DNA from: Pseudomonas fluorescens
GTDB taxonomy: Bacteria > Pseudomonadota > Gammaproteobacteria > Pseudomonadales > Pseudomonadaceae
Reading direction: 5' to 3'
DNA: 64,000 nucleotides
Assembly: GCF_902498185.1 (NCBI RefSeq)
Contig: NZ_CABVIX010000008.1
Span: forward strand, 124,001 to 188,000
Shown: one piece after another, positions 45,072 through 54,851 of the stretch
How positions within the stretch are numbered: the stretch's first letter is position 1
Layout of the letters: each line of letters begins with the position of its first letter
Translations under genes and position numbers: made by a program
Notes under the pieces: model-generated
Seen by the model: the letters and a program-made list of their open reading frames with translations, nothing else
Database searches by the model: none
Told to the model about the DNA's origin: nothing

Positions 45072-47312
45072 TCACGGGGTGCGGTTACGCCGCGTCTCGA
45101 TGATGTTCGGCAACTGCGAGATCCGGCCCAGCAGGCGTCCAAGTGCATCGAGACCGGGGATCTCGATCGTCAGCGACATCAGCGCGGTGTTGTCTTCCTT
45201 GTTCGAGCGGGTGTTGACCGCCAGCACGTTGATCTTCTCGTTGAGCAGCACCTGGGAGACGTCACGCAGGAGCCCGGGCCGGTCGTAGGCACGGATGATG
45301 ATATCGACCGGGTAGGTTTGCACTGGCACCGGGCCCCAGCTGACCTGGATGATCCGCTCAGGCTCGCGCCCTGCCAGTTGCAGCACGGAAGCGCAATCCT
45401 GGCGGTGAATGGTAACGCCGCGTCCCTGGGTGATGAAGCCAACGATGGCTTCGCCAGGCAAGGGCTGGCAGCAGCCGGCCATCTGCGTCAACAGGTTGCC
45501 GACGCCCTGAATCTGGATGTCGCCGCGCTTGCCAGGCTTGTAGCCGGTAGCCTTGCGCGGCACCAGTTCGACTTCCTCGCGGCGGTCGGGTTCGAGCAAC
45601 TGCTGCGCCGCGTTGACCAGGTGCGCAAGGCGCAAGTCGCCGGCACCGAGCGCAGCGAACATGTCTTCGGCCGTCTTCACGTTGGCCTTTTCCGACAGCC
45701 GTTCGAAGTCGACCTGCGGCAGGCCCAGACGGCTCAGCTCACGTTCGAGCAGGGTCTTGCCGGCGGCGACGTTCTGGTCGCGGGCCTGCAGCTTGAACCA
45801 ATGGACGATCTTGGCCCGTGCCCGCGAGGTGGTGACGTAGCCCAGGTTGCTGTTCAACCAGTCGCGGCTCGGGTGGCCGTGCTTGCTGGTGATGATCTCG
45901 ACCTGCTCGCCGGTCTGCAGGCTGTAGTTGAGCGGCACGATGCGTCCGTTGATCTTGGCGCCACGGCAGTTGTGACCGATCTCGGTGTGCACGCGGTAGG
46001 CAAAGTCCAGCGGCGTGGAGCCCTTGGGCAAGTCGATGGCATGGCCGTCGGGGGTGAACACGTACACCCGGTCGGGCTCGATGTCGACTCGCAGTTGCTC
46101 GGCCAGACCGCCGATGTCGCCCAGCTCCTCGTGCCATTCCAGCACCTGGCGCAGCCAGGAAATCTTCTCTTCGTAGTGGTTGGAGCTCTGCTTGACGTCG
46201 GTGCCCTTGTAGCGCCAGTGGGCGCAGACGCCCAGCTCGGCTTCTTCATGCATGGCGTGGGTGCGGATCTGCACCTCGAGCACCTTGCCCTCAGGGCCGA
46301 TCACCGCGGTGTGCAACGAGCGGTAGCCATTCTCCTTGGGGTTGGCGATATAGTCGTCGAACTCTTTGGGAATATGGCGCCACAGGGTGTGGACGATGCC
46401 CAGCGCGGTGTAGCAGTCGCGCATCTCCGGCACCAGCACGCGCACGGCGCGAACGTCGTAGATCTGGCTGAATTCCAGGCCTTTGCGCTGCATCTTGCGC
46501 CAGATCGAGTAGATATGTTTCGCACGACCGCTGATGTCGGCATTGACGCCGGTGGCCAGCAGCTCGTTCTGCAGCTGGTTCATCACGTCGCTGATGAAGC
46601 GCTCGCGGTCCAGTCGCCGCTCGTGCAGCAACTTGGCGATCTGCTTGTACTGATCAGGCTCCAGGTAGCGGAAAGACAGGTCTTCCAGCTCCCATTTGAT
46701 GTGGCCGATGCCCAGGCGGTGGGCCAACGGGGCATAGATGTCGAACACCTCGCGGGCAACCCGCAGGCGTTTCTCGTCATCGGCGGCCTTGACTGCGCGG
46801 ATCGCGCAGGTACGTTCGGCCAGCTTGATCAACGCAACGCGCACATCGTCGACCATCGCCACAAGCATCTTGCGCAGGTTCTCGACCTGCGCCTGGGAGC
46901 CGAGCACCAGCGACTGCCGCGGGCTCAGACTGGCGCTGATGGCAGCCATGCGCAATACGCCGTCGATCAGCTTGGACACCACCGGCCCGAAACGCTGCCC
47001 GACTTCAGCCAGGGTCACCTTGCCCTCGCGCACGGCGCGGTAGATGACTGCCGCCACCAGCGAGTCCTGGTCGAGCTTGAGGTCGGCCAGGATTTCGGCG
47101 ATTTCCAGGCCCGCCTGGAAACTCGAAGTGCCATCGGCCCAGGAATGCTTGGCCGGGTTGCCTTTTTTCTCGACGTCCTGGGCGAACTCGCAAGCCGCCT
47201 TGAGCGCCTCGCGGTCCAGCGCCAGGTCAACGCTTACCACATGATCCAGCCATGCCTCGAGATTGATACTGCCGTCGTGGTTGACCGGCTGGTGCACTCT
47301 CACCTGTACCAT
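45072..47312 (-). CDS. relA: GTP pyrophosphokinase RelA ((p)ppGpp synthetase I)
   Basis: 746 residues. The N-terminal hydrolase-like domain lacks the HDxxED metal site (VIYRAVRE in its place), so the protein is a synthetase only. The synthetase domain has EFDDYIANPKENGYRSLHTAV near residue 318. TGS (YVFTPDGHAIDLPKGSTPLDFAYRVHTEIGH) and ACT domains (residues 670-740, RAYDRPGLLRDVSQVL) follow. Makes (p)ppGpp on stalled ribosomes. In the same gene string as rlmD, cysM and mazG. Confidence 0.97.
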   Translation of the reverse strand: MVQVRVHQPVNHDGSINLEAWLDHVVSVDLALDREALKAACEFAQDVEKKGNPAKHSWADGTSSFQAGLEIAEILADLKLDQDSLVAAVIYRAVREGKVTLAEVGQRFGPVVSKLIDGVLRMAAISASLSPRQSLVLGSQAQVENLRKMLVAMVDDVRVALIKLAERTCAIRAVKAADDEKRLRVAREVFDIYAPLAHRLGIGHIKWELEDLSFRYLEPDQYKQIAKLLHERRLDRERFISDVMNQLQNELLATGVNADISGRAKHIYSIWRKMQRKGLEFSQIYDVRAVRVLVPEMRDCYTALGIVHTLWRHIPKEFDDYIANPKENGYRSLHTAVIGPEGKVLEVQIRTHAMHEEAELGVCAHWRYKGTDVKQSSNHYEEKISWLRQVLEWHEELGDIGGLAEQLRVDIEPDRVYVFTPDGHAIDLPKGSTPLDFAYRVHTEIGHNCRGAKINGRIVPLNYSLQTGEQVEIITSKHGHPSRDWLNSNLGYVTTSRARAKIVHWFKLQARDQNVAAGKTLLERELSRLGLPQVDFERLSEKANVKTAEDMFAALGAGDLRLAHLVNAAQQLLEPDRREEVELVPRKATGYKPGKRGDIQIQGVGNLLTQMAGCCQPLPGEAIVGFITQGRGVTIHRQDCASVLQLAGREPERIIQVSWGPVPVQTYPVDIIIRAYDRPGLLRDVSQVLLNEKINVLAVNTRSNKEDNTALMSLTIEIPGLDALGRLLGRISQLPNIIETRRNRTP

Positions 47313-47412
47313 CTTTTATCTACCTTTCCATACAGCACACCACGCGGGTGCGCTGGCAATCACCTGTGCTGCCCCCTGTTCCCTGGGAGCCGCACCACAC
47401 GGACCAGCATTG

Positions 47413-48771
47413 CTAGTCCGCTTCGAATAACGCCATGGCCTCGACATGCGCCGTCTGAGGAAACATGTCGAGAATCCCGGCCCTTTTTAACCGGTAACCC
47501 TCATCGACCAACACCTGCGCGTCACGCGCCAGGGTGGCCGGATTGCACGATACGTAAACCAGGCGTTTCGCACCAAGTCTGGCGATATTTCGCACCATCT
47601 CGTAGGCGCCGTCACGGGGTGGGTCCAAGATTACCCCAGAAAAGCCCTCGTCGGCCCACTCCGCGCCTGCCAACGGCTGCGATAAATCGGCCTGAAAAAA
47701 CCGCGCGTTATGCACGTCATTGTCCCGCGCATTGGCGGCTGCCCGCTCCACCATTGCCTGAACGCCCTCCACAGCCACCACCTCGCGCACCTGGCGCGCC
47801 AGGGGCAAGGCGAAGTTGCCCAGCCCGCAGAACAGGTCAAGGACTCGCTCATCGGCCTGCGGCGCCAGCCAGGCCAGGGCCTGCTGGATCATCGCGGTGT
47901 TTACCGGAGCATTGACCTGGATGAAATCACCCGGCCGCCACGCCAGCTCCAGCCCCCAGGGTTCCAGGGCGAAACCCAAGGCCTGTCCGGCCTCGACAGC
48001 GTGCGGCGCACCCTCTCCTTGCAACCATAGCTGGGCCTTGGCTTCCTGGCAAAACGCCAGTAACCGCTTCAGGTCATCTTCACCCAGAGGCGCTGTATGA
48101 CGAACCAGAATCGCTTCGGCAGTGCCGCTGAACAACTCCACATGGCCGATGGCCTGTGGCTTGTCGAGACGGCGCAGCAGGGTCGGCAAATGCCGCATGA
48201 TCGACTGCAAGGGCTGTACCAGCACCGGGCATTCCTCGATCGCGACGATGTCGTGACTGGCCTCTGCGCGAAAGCCTACATCCAGCTGGCGGGACTTGGG
48301 GTCCCAGCGCACTGCCACGCGAGCGCGGCGGCGATAGCCAAACTCGGGACCGACCAGAGGCGCGGCCCACTCTTGCGGCTGGATGCCCGCCACCCGCTGC
48401 AGCTGCTCGGCCAGCGTGCGCTGCTTGAGGGCCAGTTGTTCGTCGTGGGGCAAGTGCTGCAGGTTGCAGCCGCCACAGCGGTCGAAGTGCTTGCAGGGCG
48501 CCGGACGCCGACTGGCGCTGGCCTGCAACACCCGCTCCAGGCGAGCCTCGACTACCTTGCCACGGGCGTTGAGCACACGCGCTTCGACCGCCTCGCCCGC
48601 CAACGCGCCGCTGACGAACCAGGTCCGGCCGTCATGAAAAGCGATACCGCGGCCGTCCCCGGACAGCCGCTCGATGTTCAAGTGTTGTTTCTTGCCCACC
48701 GGTACCTGGGGCGCGCGGTCGCCGCCGGCCGGCTGGAAGCGCAGGCCGCTGTTGCGTTTCTGTCTGGACAT
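47413..48771 (-). CDS. rlmD: 23S rRNA (uracil-1939-C5)-methyltransferase RlmD
   Basis: 452 residues. A TRAM domain (residues 24-80) is followed by a [4Fe-4S] site ([15 protein letters not shown]) and an SAM-methyltransferase domain ([16 protein letters not shown]) with catalytic Cys in [13 protein letters not shown]. Formerly RumA. Its ATG overlaps the cysM stop by one base (TGATG), placing both in one operon upstream of relA. Confidence 0.96.
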   Translation of the reverse strand: MSRQKRNSGLRFQPAGGDRAPQVPVGKKQHLNIERLSGDGRGIAFHDGRTWFVSGALAGEAVEARVLNARGKVVEARLERVLQASASRRPAPCKHFDRCGGCNLQHLPHDEQLALKQRTLAEQLQRVAGIQPQEWAAPLVGPEFGYRRRARVAVRWDPKSRQLDVGFRAEASHDIVAIEECPVLVQPLQSIMRHLPTLLRRLDKPQAIGHVELFSGTAEAILVRHTAPLGEDDLKRLLAFCQEAKAQLWLQGEGAPHAVEAGQALGFALEPWGLELAWRPGDFIQVNAPVNTAMIQQALAWLAPQADERVLDLFCGLGNFALPLARQVREVVAVEGVQAMVERAAANARDNDVHNARFFQADLSQPLAGAEWADEGFSGVILDPPRDGAYEMVRNIARLGAKRLVYVSCNPATLARDAQVLVDEGYRLKRAGILDMFPQTAHVEAMALFEAD

Positions 48772-49673
48772 CAGGGCGCCGCGTCGAACAGGCCAGTGGA
48801 CAGGTAGCGGTCGCCGCGGTCGCAGATAATCGCAACCATCACGGCGTTTTCCACTTCCTGGGACAGGCGCAGCATGGCCGCGACCGCACCACCGGAGGAC
48901 ACGCCACAGAAGATGCCCTCTTCACGGGCAAGGCGGCGGGTGACGTCCTCGGCTTCTTCCTGCGACATGTCGACCACGCGGTCGACCCGCTCGGCATCGA
49001 AGATCTTGGGCAGGTATTCGTGCGGCCAGCGGCGGATACCGGGGATCGCCGAGCCTTCCATGGGCTGCAAGCCAACGATCTGGATGGCAGGGTTCTGTTC
49101 CTTGAGGTAGCGCGAGCAACCCATGATGGTGCCGGTAGTACCCATGGAACTGACGAAGTGAGTGATGCTGCCCTCGGTCTGTCGCCAGATCTCGGGACCG
49201 GTGCTGCCGTAATGGGCCTCGGGGTTGTCAGCGTTGCCGAACTGATCGAGAACCAGGCCACGACCTTCGGCCTGCAGCTTGTCAGCGAGGTCGCGGGCGC
49301 CTTCCATGCCTTCTTCGCGAGTGACCACGATGAGTTGGGCACCATAGGCGGTCATCGCAGCCTTGCGCTCGGCGGTGGAGTTGTCGGGCATGATCAGGAT
49401 CATCTTGTAGCCCTTGATCGCCGCGGCCATTGCCAGGGCGATGCCGGTGTTGCCCGAGGTGGCCTCGATCAACGTGTCGCCTGGCTTGATCTGACCCCGC
49501 AGTTCGGCGCGGGTGATCATCGACAGGGCCGGACGGTCCTTGACCGAGCCCGCCGGATTGTTGCCTTCGAGCTTGAGCAGGAGCGTGTTGCTGCTCTGGC
49601 CGGCGAGGCGCTGCAGGCGAACCAGAGGCGTGTTGCCGACGCAATCGGCGATGGTTGGGTACTGCAGAATCAT
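48771..49673 (-). CDS. cysM: Cysteine synthase B
   Basis: 300 residues. PLP enzyme making cysteine from O-acetylserine and sulfide or thiosulfate. The PLP lysine is K45 in [13 protein letters not shown]; the phosphate loop is [11 protein letters not shown]; the CysM-type [20 protein letters not shown] follows. Start at ATG 49673, where the family begins [18 protein letters not shown]; an upstream in-frame ATG at 49712 is not needed. Confidence 0.96.
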   Translation of the reverse strand: MILQYPTIADCVGNTPLVRLQRLAGQSSNTLLLKLEGNNPAGSVKDRPALSMITRAELRGQIKPGDTLIEATSGNTGIALAMAAAIKGYKMILIMPDNSTAERKAAMTAYGAQLIVVTREEGMEGARDLADKLQAEGRGLVLDQFGNADNPEAHYGSTGPEIWRQTEGSITHFVSSMGTTGTIMGCSRYLKEQNPAIQIVGLQPMEGSAIPGIRRWPHEYLPKIFDAERVDRVVDMSQEEAEDVTRRLAREEGIFCGVSSGGAVAAMLRLSQEVENAVMVAIICDRGDRYLSTGLFDAAP

Positions 49674-49754
49674 GGCGTATTTCGCAATCCGGGCGGCAGG
49701 GGCGACTATCATACCGGCAAACTTTCCCCGGCCATATCACGCAATGTGTGGGGT

Positions 49755-49773
49755 TTATAGCTACAAGCTATAA
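49755..49773. repeat. Short hairpin repeat at the pirS 3' end
   Basis: TTATAGCT/AGCTATAA perfect 8-bp stem with loop ACA (49755-49762, 49766-49773). It covers the sensor kinase stop codon and its last codons (Tyr-Ser-Leu) and belongs to the same CTACAAGC family as the repeat at 43578. Confidence 0.7.
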
Positions 49774-51164
49774 GCCACGAGCGCCGGGCTTCCAGCAGTG
49801 TTCGCAGGAGATGGATTCTTGGCCGCGTGCGCCTGCAGGCGGATGCACAGGCGCAGGCCGGTGCTACCGTTTTCGGCCCGGAGAGTCCCGCCCTGCCGGC
49901 GGATCGCGCTCCTGGCGATGCTCAAGCCCAGGCCAAAGCCGCCATCCCCAGGGCGTGACCCATCCAGGCGCGAGAACGGAGCGAAGATACGCTCGAGGTC
50001 ATCATCCTGCACGCCGCCACCCTGGTCCTCCAGCCACAGCAACCAGTGACCACCTTCGCGCCGACCGCTCATGCGGATCATGCCACCCTCGGGGGAGTGA
50101 CGGATGGCGTTGCGCAGCATATTTTCCAGCGCCTGCGCGAGGTCGTTCAGATTGGCCTGCAACCAGCAGGTGCTGTCGACCTCGCAGCGCAGTTGCTCGA
50201 GGGGCCAGCCACTTTCGTAACAGGCGTCTTCGGCAAGCATGTCCCACAGGGCCTGGAACTGCACTGGCTCAAGGTTTATCGGCGTGCGCTCGGCATCCTG
50301 CCAGGCCAGCTGCAGGGCATCCTCGACCAGGCGCTGCATGCCATCGACTTCGCGGTCGAGGCGTTCGCGCAGGCGGGCGATATCGGTCTCGCTCTCACTG
50401 GCGACGCGCAGGCGGCTCAGGGGCGTGCGCATCTCATGGGAGAGGTCGCGCAGCATCTGCTGCTGCAGCGCGACCGTACCCTGCAGGCGCTCGGCCATCT
50501 GGTCAAAACCGCGGGCCAGTTCGCCAAGCTCGTCACGCCGGCGGGTGGTGCTGGGCGCAAGCCGCGCGGACAACTGGTCGCCGCGCCAGGCGCCGGCCTG
50601 CTCTCGCAGCTGATTGAGCGGCACGATCAGCATGCGGTAGAGGCCCACGCACAACAGCAGCGTGAACAGGCCGGGAATGATGCCGTTGGTGACGATGCGC
50701 CACACCAACCGGTACTGGCCGGGGTTGAGCCGTTGCGGCAGCTCCATGACCAGCATGCCCTGCTCCGGAGCACCGGGAAAAGGCAGGCGCAGCCAAGGCT
50801 GGACTACCGAACGGCGGCTCATTGGCCAGTCGACATCGCGCAGGCGCGTCAGGCGCTGCACCACCGGGGTTTCAAGCCCGGCGCTGCCCAGCGGCTGCAG
50901 CTCGGCATCCAGCACACCGATCCAGCCCTGCTCGCGCTTGCGCATCCCGTCGATCCAGTGATCGACGCCGGCTTTGCCGCCCGTGCGCCAAGCCCGCTCG
51001 GCATCATGGGCATAACCACGCAGCTGGGTTCTGGCCGACTCGGAGAGAAAGGCGTTCCGGGTGTCCATGTGTCGGCCCCAGGTGTAACTGAGGCCGATCA
51101 TCAGCAGGCAGAAGCCGACCAGCAGGATGGACAGCTTCCAGAACAGCGAATGACGGTCGGGCAC
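49761..51164 (-). CDS. Sensor histidine kinase, PirS-like
   Basis: 467 residues. Two membrane helices (residues 8-27 and about 160-180) flank a periplasmic sensor segment; a HAMP domain, the kinase core with LSHEMRTPLSRLR (His near 241), and an ATPase domain with GGFGLGLSIARSA follow. GTG start at 51164, one base after the regulator stop. Between cysM and gacS, P. aeruginosa carries pirRS, the ferric-siderophore sensors, and pirA as I recall; here the pair is present but pirA is not. The last residues (AYSL) come from a repeat. Signal sensed is unproven. Confidence 0.85.
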   Translation of the reverse strand: MPDRHSLFWKLSILLVGFCLLMIGLSYTWGRHMDTRNAFLSESARTQLRGYAHDAERAWRTGGKAGVDHWIDGMRKREQGWIGVLDAELQPLGSAGLETPVVQRLTRLRDVDWPMSRRSVVQPWLRLPFPGAPEQGMLVMELPQRLNPGQYRLVWRIVTNGIIPGLFTLLLCVGLYRMLIVPLNQLREQAGAWRGDQLSARLAPSTTRRRDELGELARGFDQMAERLQGTVALQQQMLRDLSHEMRTPLSRLRVASESETDIARLRERLDREVDGMQRLVEDALQLAWQDAERTPINLEPVQFQALWDMLAEDACYESGWPLEQLRCEVDSTCWLQANLNDLAQALENMLRNAIRHSPEGGMIRMSGRREGGHWLLWLEDQGGGVQDDDLERIFAPFSRLDGSRPGDGGFGLGLSIARSAIRRQGGTLRAENGSTGLRLCIRLQAHAAKNPSPANTAGSPALVAYSL

Positions 51165-51165
51165 G

Positions 51166-51882
51166 CTATTCGACCTCGCTGGCGCTGAGCATGTACCCCT
51201 TGCCCCAGACGGTGCGGATCTGCTGCTCGAGATAGCCGATGCCCTTGAGCTTGCGGCGGATCTGGCTCACGTGCATGTCCAGGCTGCGGTCATGCCGGGC
51301 GTAGCCTCGTTGCAGGACCTGCTGGTAGAGGAAGGGCTTGCTCAGCACCTCATCCTGGCTGCGCCGCAGGGTTTCGAGCAGGCGGTACTCGCTGGGCGTC
51401 AACCCGGCCCATTGCTCGCCCAGGCAGACATCGGCAGCCTGCTCGTCGAAGCGCAACTGGCCCGGCAGCGGCTCACTGGGGGCGGGGCGGCGTCGCTCGA
51501 GTGCCACCCGGCGCAGGATGGCCTCGATCCGCACTTGCAGTTCGGCCATGCTGAACGGTTTGGGAAGATAGTCATCGGCACCGCGCTGAAAACCGCTGAT
51601 GCGGTCAGCCTCTGCACCCAGCGCCGACATCAGGATCACCGGCGTGGTGCTGCGCTTGCGCAACTGGGCCAAGGCATCGAGGCCGTTGAGACCCGGCAGC
51701 AGGATATCCAGCAACACCACGTCGAAGCGCTTGCGGCCCGCCACCTCGAGGCCTTCCAGCCCATTGCGGCACCAGGTCACCTGAAAGCCGCCGCGTTGCA
51801 GCTCTTCGTGCAGGTAGGCGCCCAGGACCGGATCGTCCTCGATGGCAAGGATGTTTGAGGGTGGAATGGCTTCGGGATTCAT
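51166..51882 (-). CDS. OmpR-family response regulator, PirR-like
   Basis: 238 residues. Receiver with acidic pocket EDD (residues 15-17), phospho-acceptor D59 in VVLLDILLPG, and Lys in YLPKPFSMAEL. The C-terminal winged helix has LTPSEYRLLETLRRSQDEVLSK and LDMHVSQIRRKLKG. Forms an operon with the following kinase. Divergent from gacS with 179 bp between. Targets unknown; iron-uptake genes would be expected for a PirR orthologue. Confidence 0.88.
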   Translation of the reverse strand: MNPEAIPPSNILAIEDDPVLGAYLHEELQRGGFQVTWCRNGLEGLEVAGRKRFDVVLLDILLPGLNGLDALAQLRKRSTTPVILMSALGAEADRISGFQRGADDYLPKPFSMAELQVRIEAILRRVALERRRPAPSEPLPGQLRFDEQAADVCLGEQWAGLTPSEYRLLETLRRSQDEVLSKPFLYQQVLQRGYARHDRSLDMHVSQIRRKLKGIGYLEQQIRTVWGKGYMLSASEVE

Positions 51883-52061
51883 TGGCGGCTGCTAGCAATT
51901 CTCAATCGCGCAAGTATTGAGCAATCCCGGGGGTCAGGCAACAGGTCTTCGACGGACGCCGCATTTTGCCTGGCAATGATGGCACGCCCGGAGTAATTTC
52001 CCCGATGGGCCGCGCACGTCAGACGAGAAGACGCGGCCTCGGTACATGACAGGAGACAGGT

Positions 52062-54818
52062 GTGCTCGATCGATTGGGAATCAGAAGCCGGGTACTGCTG
52101 CTGGCCTTGCTGCCCGCCGGCCTGATGGCAGTGGTGCTGGGCAGCTATTTCACCTGGCTGCAGCAGAACGAGCTGCAGACCCAGCTGCTGCAACGCGGCA
52201 GGATGATCGCCGAGCAACTGGCACCTCTGGCTGCCCCCGCCATGGCACGCGGCACCGGCGCGCAGCTTGAGCGCATCGCCACCCAGGCGCTGGAGCAGAC
52301 GGACGTACGCTCGGTGGCGTTTCTGGCTCCGGACCGCACCAGCCTCGCCCATGCCGGTCCCAGCATGCTCAATCCGCCACCCAGCGGCGGCAATGGAACC
52401 CAATTGCTCCAGCGCACCGGCAACGATGCTACCCGTTACTTGCTGCCAGTGTTCGGCCACCACCGTGACCTGGCCGATGACGCCGTGCCCGCCGAAACCG
52501 AACGCCTGCTGGGCTGGCTGGAGATCGAGCTGTCCCATGACGGTACGCTGCTGCGCGGCTACCGCAACCTGTTCACCAGCGTCCTGCTGATCTTTGCCTG
52601 CCTGTCGCTCACAGCCCTGCTCGCACTGCGCATGAGCCGCGCGATCAACCGCCCGATCGGGCAGATCAAGCATGCGGTCAACCAGCTCAAGGACGGCAAC
52701 CTGGAAGAACGTCTGCCGGCCATGGGCAGCCATGAACTGGACGAACTGGCTGCCGGCATCAACCGCATGGCCGAAACCCTGCACAACGCCCATGAAGAGT
52801 TGCAGCACAGCATCGACCAGGCTACCGAGGATGTCCGCCAGAACCTGGAGACCATCGAGATCCAGAACATCGAGCTGGACATGGCGCGCAAGGAAGCCCT
52901 GGAAGCCAGCCGCATCAAGTCGGAGTTCCTGGCGAACATGAGCCACGAGATCCGCACACCCCTCAACGGCATTCTGGGCTTTACCCACCTGCTGCAGAAG
53001 AGCGAGCTGACTCCGCGCCAGCTTGACTACCTCGGCACCATCGAGAAATCCGCCGACAATCTGCTGGGGATCATCAACGAGATCCTCGACTTTTCCAAGA
53101 TCGAGGCCGGCAAGCTGGTGCTCGACAGCATCCCCTTCAACTTGCGCGACCTGATCCAGGACACCTTGACCATCCTCGCCCCGGCTGCCCATGCCAAACA
53201 GCTGGAACTGGTCAGCCTGGTCTACCGCGATACCCCCCTGTCGCTGGTGGGCGACCCGCTGCGGCTCAAGCAGATTCTCACCAATCTGGTGAGCAATGCC
53301 ATCAAGTTCACCCGCGAGGGCACCATCGTCGCCCGCGCCATGCTCGAAGACGAGCACGAGGACAGCGTGCAACTGCGCATCAGCGTGCAGGACACCGGTA
53401 TTGGTCTGTCGCCCGAGGACGTGCGCACCTTGTTCCAGGCGTTCAGCCAGGCCGACAACTCGTTGTCGCGCCAGCCGGGCGGTACCGGGCTGGGGCTGGT
53501 GATTTCCAAACGGCTGATCGAACAGATGGGTGGCGAGATCGGTGTCGACAGCACGCCGGGCGAAGGTTCGATGTTCTGGATCAGCCTCACCCTGCCCAAG
53601 GCCCACGACGACGCCGAGGAGCGGCCGTTGCAGGCGCTGCTGGGGCGCCGCGCCGCCCTCGTCGATGGCCATGAGCTGGCGCGTCAGGCGCTGGAGCACC
53701 AATTGGAGGATTGCGGCCTGAGCGTCAGCCTGTTCAGTTCCTTCGACCAACTGCTGCAGGGCGTACAGGCCGCCAGTCAGGCTGACCAGCCATTCGATTT
53801 TGCAGTGCTCGGGGCCAACGTGGGCAGCCTGTCGCCCGAGCGACTCGGGCAGTACAACCGGCAACTGGAGCAGGCGGGTTGCCAGGCGGTGGTGCTTTGT
53901 CCCACCAGTGAACAGGCGATGTACCACCCTTATCTTGCCAATGGCCACGGACAACTGCTGTCCCGACCGGCGTGCACGCGCAAGCTGAGGCGCCTGTTGC
54001 AGGAGCTGGTGCATCCGCGCAATACCAACACAGAGCCCCACCCCCGGAACAATCAGCCCGCGCCGAGGATTCTCTGCGTCGACGACAACGCAGCCAACCT
54101 GTTGCTGGTGCAAACTCTTCTGCAAGGCCTCGGCGCCGAGGTACATGCCGTCGACAGTGGCTACGCGGCGGTGCAGGCCGTGCAGGACGAGCATTTCGAC
54201 CTGGTGCTGATGGACGTGCAGATGCCGGGCATGGACGGGCGCACCTGTACCGAGCAGATCCGCCAGTGGGAAAGCAGCCAGAGCGGCAATCCCATGCCCA
54301 TCGTCGCCCTCACTGCGCACGCCATGGCCAACGAGAAACGCGCCTTGCTGCACAGCGGCATGGATGACTACCTGACCAAGCCGATCAGCGAGCGCCAGCT
54401 GGCCCAGGTGGTGATGAAGTGGACTGGCCTGAGCCTTCGGGCACCGCAGCAGGAGCGGCCTGCCGAACGCTTGGCCGAGAGTGGCGAGCCGAGGGTCCTG
54501 GACCGCGATGAAGGCTTGCGACTGGCCGCCGGCAAGCCTGATCTTGCCGCCGACATGCTGGCCATGTTGCTGGCTTCGCTCGACGCTGAACGCGAGGCCA
54601 TCCGCAGCGCTCGCGAAGCGGCCGACCGCACGGCGATGATCGAGCGCGTCCACCGCCTGAACGGTGCCACGCGTTACTGCGGCGTGCCCCAGTTGCGCGC
54701 GGCTTGCCAGCGCAGCGAGACGCTGCTCAAGCAGGACCATCCGCAGGCATTGCTGGCGCTGGATGAGCTGGACAGGGCCATCGTGCGGCTGGCGGCCGAG
54801 GCGCGGTTGAGCGCTTGA
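52062..54818 (+). CDS. gacS: Hybrid sensor kinase GacS
   Basis: 918 residues. Two membrane helices (residues 12-32 and 165-190) enclose a periplasmic region, then HAMP, a kinase core with MSHEIRTPLNGILGFTHLLQ (His near 294), an ATPase domain (GGTGLGLVISKRLIEQMGGEIG), a receiver with phospho-Asp near 717 (LVLMDVQMPGMDG) and a C-terminal Hpt domain with His near 863 (ERVHRLNGATRYCG). Starts at GTG 52062 behind AGGAG. Drives GacA and thus the Rsm small RNAs. gacA is not in this window, as is usual. Confidence 0.95.
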   Translation: MLDRLGIRSRVLLLALLPAGLMAVVLGSYFTWLQQNELQTQLLQRGRMIAEQLAPLAAPAMARGTGAQLERIATQALEQTDVRSVAFLAPDRTSLAHAGPSMLNPPPSGGNGTQLLQRTGNDATRYLLPVFGHHRDLADDAVPAETERLLGWLEIELSHDGTLLRGYRNLFTSVLLIFACLSLTALLALRMSRAINRPIGQIKHAVNQLKDGNLEERLPAMGSHELDELAAGINRMAETLHNAHEELQHSIDQATEDVRQNLETIEIQNIELDMARKEALEASRIKSEFLANMSHEIRTPLNGILGFTHLLQKSELTPRQLDYLGTIEKSADNLLGIINEILDFSKIEAGKLVLDSIPFNLRDLIQDTLTILAPAAHAKQLELVSLVYRDTPLSLVGDPLRLKQILTNLVSNAIKFTREGTIVARAMLEDEHEDSVQLRISVQDTGIGLSPEDVRTLFQAFSQADNSLSRQPGGTGLGLVISKRLIEQMGGEIGVDSTPGEGSMFWISLTLPKAHDDAEERPLQALLGRRAALVDGHELARQALEHQLEDCGLSVSLFSSFDQLLQGVQAASQADQPFDFAVLGANVGSLSPERLGQYNRQLEQAGCQAVVLCPTSEQAMYHPYLANGHGQLLSRPACTRKLRRLLQELVHPRNTNTEPHPRNNQPAPRILCVDDNAANLLLVQTLLQGLGAEVHAVDSGYAAVQAVQDEHFDLVLMDVQMPGMDGRTCTEQIRQWESSQSGNPMPIVALTAHAMANEKRALLHSGMDDYLTKPISERQLAQVVMKWTGLSLRAPQQERPAERLAESGEPRVLDRDEGLRLAAGKPDLAADMLAMLLASLDAEREAIRSAREAADRTAMIERVHRLNGATRYCGVPQLRAACQRSETLLKQDHPQALLALDELDRAIVRLAAEARLSA

Positions 54819-54851
54819 ATCCGTTTTTCCACCTCGTTACAGGAGCCTCCC

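Noticed and set aside
45318..47915. 865-codon open frame on the plus strand
   Set aside because: Antisense to relA and part of rlmD; no recognisable motif or ribosome site.
51879..54740. 953-codon open frame on the minus strand
   Set aside because: It is exactly antisense to gacS, has low-complexity Leu/Gln/Ala composition and no domains; an effect of high GC third positions.
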